Positions 19,254 through 29,443 are shown, counted from the first letter of the stretch. The stretch is DNA of 64,000 bases from Rheinheimera sp. MMS21-TC3 (GCF_032229285.1 NZ_CP135084.1:744001-808000); one strand, 5' to 3'. Translations and numbers: made by a program. Notes: a model not told the origin generated them from the letters alone.

Positions 19254-20180
19254 TTATTTATATAATGAAGCATCCTCAGGCTTAGGTCGAGTTTTAAACC
19301 GTCTATGTAGCCACATATATTGTTCAGGGTTTTGTAATACAACTTGCTCTACCCATTGGTTCACTCGAGTAACATCCGCTTTATTATCTCCAGAAGGGAA
19401 AGATTGTAGTGCGGGTAAAATACGTATTTCATAGCCTTTATTATTAGGCAAACGGCTAGGGATTACCGGTATAACAACACAATTGGCAGCATTAGCAAAT
19501 AATAAAGTACCAGTGGTAGTGGCGGTGTGCTGTACGGCAAAGAAAGGTACAAATTCCGCGCGTTGTCGGCCATAGTCTTGATCTGGTAAGTAGAAACAGA
19601 CTTCTGCTTGATTTAACGCCGCAATTAAACCTTTTACATCACGCTTGCCTATCATATATTTATTCGCTCGGCTGCGACCATGATACTGCAAGTAATCTAG
19701 CAGAGGATTGTTGTTAGGCCGATAGAAACCGATGCTGGGATGAGTTAAGCCAAAAATACGCCCTGCAGCCTCTAAGTGTAATACATGAGGGGCTAGCATT
19801 AAGATGCCTTTACCTTCAGCAATGGCTGCTGCAACATGCTCATAACCGTGAATATGGGCTAATTTACGTAAACGCCAACTAGGCCACCACCAGCCAATAA
19901 CGGTATCAAATAAAGCTCGCCCTGTTTCAACCGCATTTTTCTGCACCAGTTGTTGCTGTTCATTCGCGGGCATATCAGGAAAACAGAGTTGAATATTGCG
20001 TAAGGCTACTTTGCGGCGCGACTTAAGCAACTTAAACAGTAATTTACCAAAGCCAGCACCTAACCACATTAAAACAGAATAGGGCAGCCAGCTGATTAAC
20101 CATAATAATCCAGCGCCGAGCCAGAGTAACCAATACTTAGGCCGTAAAAAGTACCAGCTAAATTGAGGGGCGTTAACCAC
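19254..20180 (-). CDS. Lipid A biosynthesis (lauroyl/myristoyl) acyltransferase, LpxL/LpxM-like
   Basis: Adds a secondary acyl chain to lipid A at the inner-membrane cytoplasmic face. The 308-residue protein has an N-terminal membrane segment (about 13-35), then the HX4E catalytic motif in APHVLHLEAAGR near residue 131, and later motifs GFYRPNNNPLLDYL, LPDQDYG and PEQYMWLHRRFKTRP, all typical of LpxL/LpxM/LpxP. The start is GTG 20180 with GAGG eight bases upstream. Which of the acyl transfers it performs cannot be told from sequence. It is followed by the TcpQ-domain gene. Confidence 0.9.
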   Translation of the reverse strand: MVNAPQFSWYFLRPKYWLLWLGAGLLWLISWLPYSVLMWLGAGFGKLLFKLLKSRRKVALRNIQLCFPDMPANEQQQLVQKNAVETGRALFDTVIGWWWPSWRLRKLAHIHGYEHVAAAIAEGKGILMLAPHVLHLEAAGRIFGLTHPSIGFYRPNNNPLLDYLQYHGRSRANKYMIGKRDVKGLIAALNQAEVCFYLPDQDYGRQRAEFVPFFAVQHTATTTGTLLFANAANCVVIPVIPSRLPNNKGYEIRILPALQSFPSGDNKADVTRVNQWVEQVVLQNPEQYMWLHRRFKTRPKPEDASLYK

Positions 20181-20245
20181 AGCATAACCTCAGTAATTAA
20201 TAATGGGATAATGTACTAAAACATGAGTATAAGCGACTAAAGGGC

Positions 20246-20270
20246 TACCAGCTTCAGATTGAAGCTGGTA
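20246..20270 (-). terminator. Inverted repeat downstream of tolC
   Basis: TACCAGCTTCA and TGAAGCTGGTA form a perfect 11-bp stem around a 3-base loop, ending 12 bases after the tolC stop. The tail on the minus strand is GCCCTTTAG, with only a short T run, so termination strength is uncertain. Confidence 0.6.
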
Positions 20271-20281
20271 TTTATAGCAGA

Positions 20282-21583
20282 TTATTGATTGGTTAGCGCT
20301 TGATTAATAGCTAATAAATCTTGCTCAGATAAACTTCCTGCAGCCTGCTTTAATTGCAGCATAGTAACAATGTAGTTATAACGAGCACCGGATAAATTAC
20401 GGCGAGCTTCAAATAGATTACGGGTGCTTAGTAGCACGTCAACAATAGTACGAGTACCGACTTCAAAGCCAGCTTCAGTGGCATTAAGTGCACTTTCAGC
20501 AGAGACAACGGCTTGCTCTAAGGCTTTAATCGACGATATTTGCGCATTTACACCGTTAAATGAGTTACGTACTTGGCGGATAACTGCACGATGATTTAAC
20601 TCTAAAGTTTGGCTAACTTCAACGTAGTTTGATTGGGCTACGGCAACGCCAGCTTGCACACCACCACCGCTATAAATAGGTACGTCTAGGTTAATACCAA
20701 TAGAGCTATCATCATTTCTATCAAAACCAGAGGTTTTGTTGACACCAAGCCTAGCGGTTAAGTTTAACGTTGGGTAATGGCCGGCTTTAGCTAAATCGAT
20801 ATCTTGATTAGCAATGTCTAGTAAGACTCTTTGGCTTTTTAGCACTAAGTTGTCTTGTTGGGCTAAGTTAACCCAATCTTGCACTTTTTCAGGGCTTGGC
20901 AGACCAGGTGCAAATTTGTCGGTATTAAGTTCAGCTAAATCTTGGTGGTATTGGCCAGTTATTTCACGCAGAAACTCGCGCATGTTTTCTAGTTTATTAA
21001 CGGCGCCAATTTCACGAGCTACGGCACTGTCAAACTGAGCTTGCGCTTCATGAACGTCGGTAATAGCGGTTAAACCGACGGCAAAGCGTTGTTTAGTTTG
21101 CTCTAATTGGCGTTCTATAGAACGTTTTTCTGCTTGAGCAAAGCCTAAGTCGTCAGAGGCACCTAATACATTAAAATAGGCTTCAGTCACCCTAACAATT
21201 AAATTTTGTACTTCACTGTCATAAGCGGTTTGCACTTGAAGTGCTACTTTTTCGGCGCGATCAAGCTTGCCCCAATTAGACCAACTAAATAAACTTTGAT
21301 TCAAAGTCACGTTAGCCGACAAAGTGTTAGGGCCATCAAAGTCAAAGCTGTCTTGGCTGCTGCGATTAAAACCAGCGCGACCAGTAACACTTGGTAATAA
21401 AGCTGCACGTGATACATCAATGCTAGCTACAGCACGGTCACGCGATGCAGCAGAACGCAATACCGTTGGATCTTTTTGCGTTGCTAACTGATAAATATCT
21501 TGTAAGTCATTAGCAGCGAATGTTTGCCAGCTAAGTAAGCCTATCGTTGAGGCTAATAAAGTGCTTAATAACGTTTTTTTCAT
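20282..21583 (-). CDS. tolC: TolC family outer membrane channel
   Basis: Trimeric outer-membrane channel-tunnel for type I secretion and multidrug efflux. I start it at ATG 21583, giving a 433-residue precursor with a signal peptide (MKKTLLSTLLASTIGLLSW, cleavage after about residue 23); upstream reading adds an unlikely basic leader. The protein shows the duplicated outer membrane efflux repeats: RVTEAYFNVLGASDDLGFAQ and QFDSAVAREIGA in the first half, VRNSFNGVNAQISSIKALEQ and GTRTIVDVLLSTRNLFEAR in the second. It is divergent from nudF, the same arrangement as in E. coli. E. coli TolC has a longer C-terminus. Confidence 0.95.
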   Translation of the reverse strand: MKKTLLSTLLASTIGLLSWQTFAANDLQDIYQLATQKDPTVLRSAASRDRAVASIDVSRAALLPSVTGRAGFNRSSQDSFDFDGPNTLSANVTLNQSLFSWSNWGKLDRAEKVALQVQTAYDSEVQNLIVRVTEAYFNVLGASDDLGFAQAEKRSIERQLEQTKQRFAVGLTAITDVHEAQAQFDSAVAREIGAVNKLENMREFLREITGQYHQDLAELNTDKFAPGLPSPEKVQDWVNLAQQDNLVLKSQRVLLDIANQDIDLAKAGHYPTLNLTARLGVNKTSGFDRNDDSSIGINLDVPIYSGGGVQAGVAVAQSNYVEVSQTLELNHRAVIRQVRNSFNGVNAQISSIKALEQAVVSAESALNATEAGFEVGTRTIVDVLLSTRNLFEARRNLSGARYNYIVTMLQLKQAAGSLSEQDLLAINQALTNQ

Positions 21584-21702
21584 TTTACCAATTCCTAGCC
21601 AGATAAATGGAGACTGCACAAATGATACTCTGATACGGTAAACTAAGTAATCATTAAAAAGTAAAGTTACGCTCAATAGTGTAACAGAATGTGAGTATAA
21701 CT

Positions 21703-22341
21703 ATGTCAAATTCTAATGCTGCACAGTATCCCTCATTTAACAGCAAAGATCTCGAAATACTCGATAAAACTACGGTTTTTCAAGGCTTTTTTCGTATTGA
21801 ACTCTATACTTTACGCCACAGGTTATTTGCTGGTGGCTGGAGTGAGCCTATGCAGCGAGAAATATTTGAACGCGGCCATGCAGCAGCAGTCTTGCCATAT
21901 AATCCTGTAACCGATGAGGTGGTTTTAATAGAGCAAATCCGAATCGGCGCTGCTGCGTCAAGTGCTAGCCCTTGGCTATTAGAAATTATCGCCGGTATGA
22001 TTGATACAAATGAAACGGCCATGCAAGTTGCTATTCGTGAAGCGGAAGAGGAAGCCGGCATTGTCCTAACTGAACTATTGCCAATGTTAAATTACTTGTC
22101 TAGCCCAGGTGGAACGACTGAGCGGATCCAGCTTTATGTTGGCAAGTTAACTCAAGCCGTAACAAGCGGTGTTTTTGGTTTGGCCCAAGAGCATGAAGAT
22201 ATTAAAGTTCATGTTATGCCGCGGACTAAGGCGTTACAATTACTTGCAGAGCAAAAAATAGACAATGCGGCAACGGTAATTGCGTTACAATGGTTGGCGC
22301 TAAATCTAGATAAGGTTAAACAAGCTTGGGTTAATAATTAA
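21703..22341 (+). CDS. nudF: ADP-ribose pyrophosphatase (Nudix)
   Basis: Hydrolyses ADP-ribose and related nucleoside diphosphate sugars to AMP and a phosphosugar. The Nudix box is complete: GMIDTNETAMQVAIREAEEEAGIVL follows the GX5EX7REUXEEXGU pattern. The N-terminal half has KTTVFQGFFRIELYTLRHR as in NudF. I favour ATG 21703 (212 residues); GTG 21691 is in frame. The stop overlaps the next start (TAATG), so nudF and cpdA are coupled. Cyclic AMP control by the next gene and nucleotide-sugar turnover by this one are often linked in this cluster, but that is a genomic association only. Confidence 0.94.
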   Translation: MSNSNAAQYPSFNSKDLEILDKTTVFQGFFRIELYTLRHRLFAGGWSEPMQREIFERGHAAAVLPYNPVTDEVVLIEQIRIGAAASSASPWLLEIIAGMIDTNETAMQVAIREAEEEAGIVLTELLPMLNYLSSPGGTTERIQLYVGKLTQAVTSGVFGLAQEHEDIKVHVMPRTKALQLLAEQKIDNAATVIALQWLALNLDKVKQAWVNN

Positions 22342-23114
22342 TGGATTATGTTTTTCCAGCACAACGGCAGTATAGACTTGCGCAAATTACGGATTGTCAT
22401 TTACTGCCTACGGTTGATCAATATTATCAGCAGATCCAACCGGCGAAATATTTACAAGCTATAGTGGCGCAGTTATGTCTTGAATTACCGGATGCGGTAA
22501 TTTTAACCGGTGATTTAGTGCAAAATGCCAGTGCAGCTTCTTATCAGTTGTTAGCGGAAATTTGTCAGCCCTTAGCTTGCCCGGTTTTTTACTTGCCTGG
22601 CAACCATGATGATTTACAGCAGCTAGAGTTATTAAATAAAATTGCACCGTTTCAAGCGGCTAAAAGTTTACGTTTAGCAAGTTGGCAGCTGCTGTTGCTT
22701 AATACTAAAGGCGAAACGCCTAGCGGTGTTTTTGGCGTTGAGCAACAACATTGGCTGCAACAGCAGTTAAAGCAAAGTGACGCTACAGCAGTTTGGTTAT
22801 TTTGCCATCATCATCCGCGGCCTATAGGTAGTTCTATTGATAATCATGGCCAACTTGATGCCGCTATATTATGGCAGCACATTTTTGCTGAGCCAAGGAT
22901 CCAAGGCATTGGCCATGGCCATAGTCATTATGCTTATAGTGGCCAGTTTGGTAAGGTAAATATAGTGGGCTGTCCAGCAAGCTCAGTGCAGTTTTTACCA
23001 ACGCCAGAGTGGCAGACAATTGATCAAGGGCCGCAGTGGTGTGATTGGCTATTTAATGCTGACCAAACAGTGCAATGGCAGTTTAGAGTAATTGATTGGG
23101 ATCTGAATGACTAA
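22341..23114 (+). CDS. cpdA: 3',5'-cyclic AMP phosphodiesterase
   Basis: Hydrolyses cyclic AMP and so tunes CRP-dependent transcription. The 257-residue product is a calcineurin-like metallophosphoesterase with the usual metal-binding blocks: ITDCHL (D/H), ILTGDLVQN, LPGNHDDL, FCHHHP and GHGHSH. That the first block reads DCH rather than the common DxH has no effect on the ligands. It overlaps nudF by one base and yqiA by eight, so nudF-cpdA-yqiA is one operon, as in E. coli. Confidence 0.93.
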   Translation: MDYVFPAQRQYRLAQITDCHLLPTVDQYYQQIQPAKYLQAIVAQLCLELPDAVILTGDLVQNASAASYQLLAEICQPLACPVFYLPGNHDDLQQLELLNKIAPFQAAKSLRLASWQLLLLNTKGETPSGVFGVEQQHWLQQQLKQSDATAVWLFCHHHPRPIGSSIDNHGQLDAAILWQHIFAEPRIQGIGHGHSHYAYSGQFGKVNIVGCPASSVQFLPTPEWQTIDQGPQWCDWLFNADQTVQWQFRVIDWDLND

Positions 23115-23706
23115 AACAGTAGTATATTTACATGGCTTTGCCAGTTCATCACTATCAGAAAAAGCTCAGCTAACCCAGACTTACTTTAGACATCATTACC
23201 CACAGTTAGACTTTACTGCGTTAGATGTACCTTACGAACCTGTTGCAGCCTTGGCGACAATAAAGCAACATTTAGAGCAAAGAGATATTACTACTGACAA
23301 TGCAAAGGCGAAGCAGCTGGTATTAATAGGTAGTTCTTTAGGTGGGTTTTTAGCAACCTGTATTGCCGAGCAGTACGGCTGTCGCGCTTGCCTAATTAAC
23401 CCAGCTGTTGCACCGCACTTAGTATTATCTGCACATCTAGGTGAGTATTTTCATCCGGTTTTACAACAAACTTATCAGGTAACGCTTGATCATATGGCAA
23501 GCCTTAAACAGCTGATGCCCAAGACTTTGCGCCAACCAGAGAATTATTTAGTGTTATTGCAAACAGGTGATGAAGTGTTAGATTACCGTTTAGCAGTAGA
23601 TTATTATCAAGGCGCCACCCTGATAATTGAGCAAGGTGGTAATCATAGCTTTGTTGATTATCAGCAACAATTAAGCACTATTACTGAATTTTGCCAACTT
23701 AACTAG
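23107..23706 (+). CDS. yqiA: YqiA family esterase
   Basis: Small alpha/beta-hydrolase; E. coli YqiA has esterase activity on short acyl esters and its natural substrate is unknown. The 199-residue product shows the nucleophile elbow GSSLGG (about residues 77-82), an acidic residue in TGDEVLDY (about 158-165) and the catalytic His in GNHSFVDY, which together form a plausible Ser-Asp-His triad. HGFASS at the N-terminus is the oxyanion region. It lies between cpdA and parE, as in E. coli. Confidence 0.92.
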   Translation: MTKTVVYLHGFASSSLSEKAQLTQTYFRHHYPQLDFTALDVPYEPVAALATIKQHLEQRDITTDNAKAKQLVLIGSSLGGFLATCIAEQYGCRACLINPAVAPHLVLSAHLGEYFHPVLQQTYQVTLDHMASLKQLMPKTLRQPENYLVLLQTGDEVLDYRLAVDYYQGATLIIEQGGNHSFVDYQQQLSTITEFCQLN

Positions 23707-23782
23707 CGTTTTGGTAACCTACTTAATATCGTACTGAAATTAAGTATAAATACGCTGACGTTTTCCGCTAAAGACTGAGACT

Positions 23783-25675
23783 ATGACGACACAAATATAT
23801 AATGCCGATTCAATTGAAGTTTTAACAGGTTTAGAACCGGTACAACGCCGTCCAGGTATGTATACCGACACTACTAGGCCTAATCACTTAGCCCAAGAGG
23901 TGATCGACAATAGTGTAGACGAAGCTTTAGCCGGTCATGCCGATAAAGTGCAGGTAATATTGCATAACGATCAGTCATTAGAGGTGATAGATAATGGCCG
24001 TGGTATGCCGGTTGATATCCACCCAGAAGAAGGCGTAAGTGGTGTAGAGCTAATTTTTTGTCGCCTTCATGCTGGTGGTAAGTTTTCTAATAAAAACTAT
24101 CAATTTTCAGGTGGCTTACACGGGGTAGGTATTTCAGTGGTGAATGCCTTATCCAGCAGAGTTGATGTGACAGTTCGTCGTGATAGTAATATATATGAAA
24201 TGGCGTTTGAGCATGGCGAAAAAGTGAGTGAGCTCACCATTACCGGTACTGTAGGTAAACGTAATACCGGCACCCGAGTGCGTTTTTGGCCAACGGCCAC
24301 CTATTTTGATTCAGCCAAGTTTTCCGTTAGTCGCTTATTGCATGTGTTAAAAGCTAAAGCTGTTCTGTGCCCAGGGTTAACGGTAAGTTTTGATGACCAA
24401 GTTAATAAACAGCAATATGAGTGGTGCTATCAGGCTGGGATTGAAGATTATTTAATTGAAGCAGTGCAAGGCTATGTTTGCTTACCAGAAACGCCTTTTG
24501 TTGGTAAATTTGCCGCCAGTAATGAAGCGGTTGAATGGGCACTATTGTGGTTACCTGAAGGCGGCGACTTAGTAACAGAGAGCTATGTCAATTTAATTCC
24601 AACTCCGCAAGGCGGTACTCATGTTAATGGTTTACGTCAAGGTTTATTAGAAGCTTTACGTGAATTTTGTGAGTTCAGAAATCTATTACCGCGCGGGGTT
24701 AAATTATCAGCAGATGATATCTGGGATCGTTGTGGCTATATTTTATCGACTAAAATGCAAGATCCGCAATTTGCCGGCCAAATTAAAGAACGCTTATCGT
24801 CTCGCCAGTCGGTGGCTTTTGTTAGTGGTGTAGTAAAAGATGCCTTTAGCTTATGGCTAAACGAGCATACAGTAGTGGCTGAGCAGTTAGCAGAGTTTTG
24901 TATTAATAATGCCCAAAAACGCTTAAAAGCAGCTAAAAAAGTAGTTAGGAAAAAAGTGACTTCTGGTCCTGCTTTACCCGGTAAACTAGCCGACTGTTCT
25001 GCTCAAGATTTAAAACAAACCGAACTATTTTTAGTAGAAGGGGACTCAGCAGGTGGTAGTGCTAAACAAGCACGAGATCGTGAGTTTCAAGCCGTGATGC
25101 CACTAAGAGGTAAAATTCTTAATACTTGGGAAGTAGATTCAGGGCAAATATTAGCATCGCAAGAAGTCCACGATATTTCAGTTGCTATTGGCATCGACCC
25201 TGATAGCGAAGATTTAACAGCATTACGTTATGGTAAAATATGTATTTTAGCCGATGCTGACTCAGATGGCTTACACATTGCTACCTTATTATGCGCGCTA
25301 TTTTTACGTCACTTTCGCAGCTTAGTGGCTGCCGGCCATGTTTATGTGGCCATGCCACCTTTATATCGTATAGATATAGGCAAAGATGTTTATTATGCCT
25401 TAGATGAAACAGAAAAAGATGCGGTCTTAGATAGAATAGAAGCGGAAAAAAAGCGCGGTAAAGTCAATGTCCAACGGTTTAAAGGTTTGGGTGAAATGAA
25501 TCCGTTGCAATTACGCGAAACCACTATGGACCCAAATACCCGTCGTTTAGTGCAGTTAACTATAGATGATAACGAACAGACCTTTGAGCTAATGGATATG
25601 TTATTGGCTAAAAAGCGGGCATCTGATAGACGCGCTTGGTTAGAGTTAAAAGGTGATAAAGCGGTTGTTGCTTAA
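23783..25675 (+). CDS. parE: DNA topoisomerase IV subunit B
   Basis: ATPase subunit of topoisomerase IV, which decatenates daughter chromosomes after replication with ParC. The 630-residue product equals E. coli ParE in size. GHKL ATP-binding motifs are visible (VIDNSVDEALAGHA, DNGRGMPVD, GGLHGVGISVVNALS) and the Toprim domain carries EGDSAGGSAKQARDRE, DADSDGLHI and the C-terminal RFKGLGEMNP. A short AT-rich inverted repeat lies just upstream. parC follows on the same strand after about 50 bases. Confidence 0.98.
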   Translation: MTTQIYNADSIEVLTGLEPVQRRPGMYTDTTRPNHLAQEVIDNSVDEALAGHADKVQVILHNDQSLEVIDNGRGMPVDIHPEEGVSGVELIFCRLHAGGKFSNKNYQFSGGLHGVGISVVNALSSRVDVTVRRDSNIYEMAFEHGEKVSELTITGTVGKRNTGTRVRFWPTATYFDSAKFSVSRLLHVLKAKAVLCPGLTVSFDDQVNKQQYEWCYQAGIEDYLIEAVQGYVCLPETPFVGKFAASNEAVEWALLWLPEGGDLVTESYVNLIPTPQGGTHVNGLRQGLLEALREFCEFRNLLPRGVKLSADDIWDRCGYILSTKMQDPQFAGQIKERLSSRQSVAFVSGVVKDAFSLWLNEHTVVAEQLAEFCINNAQKRLKAAKKVVRKKVTSGPALPGKLADCSAQDLKQTELFLVEGDSAGGSAKQARDREFQAVMPLRGKILNTWEVDSGQILASQEVHDISVAIGIDPDSEDLTALRYGKICILADADSDGLHIATLLCALFLRHFRSLVAAGHVYVAMPPLYRIDIGKDVYYALDETEKDAVLDRIEAEKKRGKVNVQRFKGLGEMNPLQLRETTMDPNTRRLVQLTIDDNEQTFELMDMLLAKKRASDRRAWLELKGDKAVVA

Positions 25676-25726
25676 CTAGCATAAAACAATGTCGGTTAAT
25701 GGTACAAACAGTTAACAGGAATAAGC

Positions 25727-27997
25727 ATGACAGAAACGGTAATTTCTCAAGACGGCATTGAACAACTGCCATTAAGACGTTTTACAGAAGACGCCTACTT
25801 GAACTATTCAATGTACGTGATTATGGATCGTGCATTACCGCATATTGGCGATGGTTTAAAACCGGTGCAAAGACGAATTATTTATGCCATGTCTGAATTA
25901 GGCCTATCGCATTTAGCTAAATATAAAAAGTCAGCCCGTACTGTGGGTGATGTATTAGGTAAGTTTCATCCTCATGGTGACTCTGCCTGTTATGAAGCTA
26001 TGGTATTAATGGCCCAGCCGTTTTCATATCGATATCCGTTAGTTGACGGTCAAGGTAACTGGGGTGCACCTGATGATCCTAAGTCTTTTGCCGCTATGCG
26101 TTATACCGAGTCAAAGCTATCGCGTTTTGCTGAAGTATTATTATCTGAGCTAGGAGCCGGTACAACAGATTGGCTACCTAACTTTGATGGCACTATGGAA
26201 GAGCCTAAGGTATTGCCAGCCCGGCTACCACATATATTACTTAATGGTATTACTGGCATTGCGGTAGGTATGGCGACAGATATACCGCCACATAATGCCC
26301 GTGAGGTGGCGCAAGCCTGTGCTTTATTGTTAGATAAACCAAAGAGTACAGTCAGTGATTTAATGCAGTATATTAAAGGCCCTGATTACCCAACAGATGC
26401 CGAAATAATTAGCCCCAGCCATGAGCTTGCTGCTATTTATGAAACTGGGCGTGGCAGTGTAAGAATGCGGGCACTATATCAACTTGAAGATGGCGATATT
26501 GTTATTACCGCTTTACCGCACCAAACATCTGGCTCTAAGGTATTAGAGCAAATTGCTAGCCAAATGCAGGCAAAAAAGTTGCCTATGGTAACTGATTTGC
26601 GTGATGAATCGGATCATGAAAGCCCCACACGCATAGTAATAGTGCCGCGCTCTAATCGCGTGGACATTGAGCAGTTAATGCAGCATTTGTTTGCTACAAC
26701 TGATCTTGAAAAAAGTTATAGAGTGAATATAAACATTTTAGGACTGGATCAGCGACCACGAGTGAAAAACTTAGTTGAAATATTAACGGAATGGTTAGCA
26801 TTTCGCCGTGATACTGTCCGCCGTCGCTTGCAGCACCGTTTAGACAAAGTTCTAGATAGATTGCATGTATTAGAAGGCTTATTAATCGCTTTTCTAAACA
26901 TTGATGAAGTTATTCGGATTGTTCGTAATTCTGACAAACCAAAACCAGAATTAATGGCTGCTTTTAATATTACTGATCGCCAAGCTGAAGCTATTTTAGA
27001 GTTAAAATTACGTCAGCTAGCTAAATTAGAAGAAATTAAAATTCGTGCCGAGCTAGATGAATTGAGTAAAGAGCGAGATAAGTTGCAGGCAATTTTAGCT
27101 TCAGAGAAAAAATTAACAAAATTAATTCGTGATGAATTATTAGCTGATGCTGAAAAATATGGTGATGATCGCCGCAGCCCAATAGTACAACGCGGTGAAG
27201 CTAAAGCGCTAAGTGAAAGAGAATTGTTACCCAGCGAGCCAGTAACGGTAGTGTTGTCGGAAAAAGGCTGGGTACGTTGCGCAAAAGGTCATGATGTTGA
27301 TGGTAATGCCTTAAGTTATCGAGCAGGTGATGCCTTTAAGGCTATGGTCAGTGGCCGTTCCAATCAGCAAACTGTATTTATTGATTCATCAGGCCGTAGC
27401 TATGCTACTGAAGCTCATGAACTGCCTTCTGCACGAGGCCAAGGTGAGCCCTTAAGTGGTCGTTTTGGTATAGTTGCAGGTGAAAGTTTTGAACATATAT
27501 TGATGGGTGAAGATAAAGAAGCGCTGCTATTAGCCTCAGATGCGGGCTATGGCTTTGTAGCCGAGTTTGCCGACTTACTTAGCCGCAATAAAGCAGGTAA
27601 AGCAGTCTTAAACCTACCAAAAGGTTCGAAAGTATTAGCCCCTGTGGTAGTTAATCAGCCTGAAACTGACTTAGTGTTATCCATCTCTAATGAAGGCCGG
27701 ATGTTAGTCTTTCCTGTAGCAGATTTACCCAAACTGAGTAAAGGTAAAGGTAATAAGATTATGTCTATTCCTACTGCTAGAGCAGCCAGCCGTGAAGAGT
27801 TTATTTGCCAATTAACTATAGTACCAGTTGATGGAAGCGTGACACTGATAGCGGGTAAGCGTAAACTGACCTTAAAACCAGATGATTTACAGCATTATCA
27901 TGGTGAACGAGGTCGTCGCGGCAATAAATTACCAAGAGGCTTACAGCGAATTGACGCTGTGCAGCTAAATAGTGATCCAACCAGCACAGATAGTTAG
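25727..27997 (+). CDS. parC: DNA topoisomerase IV subunit A
   Basis: DNA cleavage subunit of topoisomerase IV. The 756-residue protein has the catalytic tyrosine Y126 in [10 protein letters not shown] and the quinolone-resistance positions Ser86 and Glu90 in [10 protein letters not shown], both in the susceptible state. A C-terminal beta-pinwheel domain follows (about 500-750). GGAATAA precedes the ATG. A strong rho-independent terminator lies 14 bases after the stop, then plsC starts on its own. Confidence 0.98.
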   Translation: MTETVISQDGIEQLPLRRFTEDAYLNYSMYVIMDRALPHIGDGLKPVQRRIIYAMSELGLSHLAKYKKSARTVGDVLGKFHPHGDSACYEAMVLMAQPFSYRYPLVDGQGNWGAPDDPKSFAAMRYTESKLSRFAEVLLSELGAGTTDWLPNFDGTMEEPKVLPARLPHILLNGITGIAVGMATDIPPHNAREVAQACALLLDKPKSTVSDLMQYIKGPDYPTDAEIISPSHELAAIYETGRGSVRMRALYQLEDGDIVITALPHQTSGSKVLEQIASQMQAKKLPMVTDLRDESDHESPTRIVIVPRSNRVDIEQLMQHLFATTDLEKSYRVNINILGLDQRPRVKNLVEILTEWLAFRRDTVRRRLQHRLDKVLDRLHVLEGLLIAFLNIDEVIRIVRNSDKPKPELMAAFNITDRQAEAILELKLRQLAKLEEIKIRAELDELSKERDKLQAILASEKKLTKLIRDELLADAEKYGDDRRSPIVQRGEAKALSERELLPSEPVTVVLSEKGWVRCAKGHDVDGNALSYRAGDAFKAMVSGRSNQQTVFIDSSGRSYATEAHELPSARGQGEPLSGRFGIVAGESFEHILMGEDKEALLLASDAGYGFVAEFADLLSRNKAGKAVLNLPKGSKVLAPVVVNQPETDLVLSISNEGRMLVFPVADLPKLSKGKGNKIMSIPTARAASREEFICQLTIVPVDGSVTLIAGKRKLTLKPDDLQHYHGERGRRGNKLPRGLQRIDAVQLNSDPTSTDS

Positions 27998-28011
27998 ACT
28001 CGTTATACTAG

Positions 28012-28032
28012 GCGCCTTTTCGGCGCTTTTTT
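28012..28032 (+). terminator. Rho-independent terminator of parC
   Basis: GCGCC, loop TTTTC, then GGCGC and six T residues. It closes the parE-parC transcription unit 14 bases after the parC stop and just before the plsC ribosome-binding site. Confidence 0.85.
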
Positions 28033-28062
28033 AATTCGCTTGTAGTGTCAAGGGAGAATGTA

Positions 28063-28809
28063 GTGATAGCGGTTTTACGAATAATATTATTAATTTTGTT
28101 TTTTTTCTTTAGCACCATAGCCGGTTTGTTAATTTGTATAGTGCGGCCATTTCATGCTGATAACGTGCGTATATTTTCACATTGGTATGGTAGTGTATCC
28201 AAAATATTAGGTATTAAAGTTGAAGTGCGCGGCCTTGAGCATATTGATTATACTCAGCCTTATGTTTATGTGGCTAATCATCAAAATAATTTAGACTTAT
28301 TTACTATTAGTAATGCGGTGCAACCTAGAACCGTAACCTTAGGTAAAAAGAGTTTAAAGTATGTGCCTTTTTTTGGTCAGCTGTATTGGCTTAGCGGCAA
28401 TATTTTAATTGATCGCACTAATAGAACTCGGGCTTTATCCACTATGCTCGCCGCGGCACAGCGCATTAGCCGTGAGAATATTTCTGTGTGGATGTTTCCT
28501 GAAGGCACCCGCAGTTATGGCAGAGGCTTACTGCCTTTTAAAGCCGGTGCTTTTCATATTGCCTTAGAAGCAAAAGTGCCCTTAATGCCCGTATGTATGA
28601 GTACGACACATCAGCAGTTTAAGTTAAATCGCTGGAATAACGGCAAAGTAATTATTCAAATATTAGCGCCTATTAGCTTACCTGAAACTAAACCTAATAT
28701 CCGCCAATTTTCTGAAAATTTACATCAGAAGATGGCAGAGCAAATTATGATGCTTGATACCGAACTTAGCAAAGATTACACTGCAGACAAAATTACCGCT
28801 GAGGGGTAG
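28063..28809 (+). CDS. plsC: 1-acyl-sn-glycerol-3-phosphate acyltransferase
   Basis: Makes phosphatidic acid from lysophosphatidic acid, the step after PlsY. GTG 28063 is preceded by AGGGAG at ideal spacing and gives 248 residues; an upstream GTG at 28045 is in frame but covers that binding site. A membrane segment covers about residues 5-25. The acyltransferase motifs are HQNNLD (HX4D, near residue 79), FPEGTRSYG near residue 145 and VPLMPVCMS. E. coli keeps parC next to plsC in the same way. Confidence 0.95.
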   Translation: MIAVLRIILLILFFFFSTIAGLLICIVRPFHADNVRIFSHWYGSVSKILGIKVEVRGLEHIDYTQPYVYVANHQNNLDLFTISNAVQPRTVTLGKKSLKYVPFFGQLYWLSGNILIDRTNRTRALSTMLAAAQRISRENISVWMFPEGTRSYGRGLLPFKAGAFHIALEAKVPLMPVCMSTTHQQFKLNRWNNGKVIIQILAPISLPETKPNIRQFSENLHQKMAEQIMMLDTELSKDYTADKITAEG

Positions 28810-28813
28810 AGCT

Positions 28814-29209
28814 ATGGAAAACTGGCAAGAATTTACTGAAGAAACAATTAATGCGTTATTAGAGGACGGTAGCGATCCTGATGCGGAATATACCATTGAA
28901 CATCACTTTTATGATAAAGATTTTGCTAAATTAGAAAAGCTGGCTGTGGCGTTATTTAAACTAGGCTATGAAGTTACAGATGCTGAGGAAGTTGAGTTTG
29001 AAGAAGGTGATAGCGCATGGGTTTTTGACGCTATACGTGAGCAATCACTGGTAACAGAAACTATTATTGCCGATGCTATAAAACTAGAAGCTTTAGCTAA
29101 AAAGTATGGGGTTGAATATGATGGCTGGGGCACTTACTTTGAGGGTGACGCAGCTGATTATAATGACGATGATATGGATGACAACGACGAAGACTTCATC
29201 AGTCATTAA
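28814..29209 (+). CDS. rraB: Regulator of ribonuclease E activity B
   Basis: Acidic inhibitor that binds the C-terminal half of RNase E and changes the mRNA set it degrades. The real start is ATG 28814 after GAGGGG, four bases behind the plsC stop; it gives a 131-residue protein beginning MENWQEFTEETINALLEDG. The whole chain is rich in Asp and Glu and ends in DDDMDDNDEDFISH. The DUF1260/RraB core with HHFYDKDFAKLEKLAVAL and YGVEYDGWGTYFEG is plain. It ends at a strong terminator. Confidence 0.92.
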   Translation: MENWQEFTEETINALLEDGSDPDAEYTIEHHFYDKDFAKLEKLAVALFKLGYEVTDAEEVEFEEGDSAWVFDAIREQSLVTETIIADAIKLEALAKKYGVEYDGWGTYFEGDAADYNDDDMDDNDEDFISH

Positions 29210-29240
29210 CTAGGTATCTTAAAAATAGTCTGCTAGACCT

Positions 29241-29271
29241 AAAACCAGTTGCTAATCACAACTGGTTTTTT
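29241..29271 (+). terminator. Rho-independent terminator of plsC-rraB
   Basis: AAAACCAGTTG and CAACTGGTTTT form a perfect 11-bp stem around a 7-base loop, running into six T residues. It lies about 30 bases after the rraB stop. Confidence 0.88.
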
Positions 29272-29443
29272 AATTACTGTATTAGTTGTAAAGTTTTATG
29301 GCGGCTATTAATTCAGTAAAAATAATTAACATGTTCTGCCCTTTTATTAAGGCATGATGCTATTATTTAGAGATTCCACTTTAATCGGCTTAAGTAAAGA
29401 TGGGGTTCTTAAAGGCAATAGCGTCAATACTAAAAGGTTGTAG

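Noticed and set aside
23720..23746. AT-rich inverted repeat TACTTAAT/ATTAAGTA upstream of parE
   Set aside because: Low complexity and no known operator match; could be chance in AT-rich DNA.
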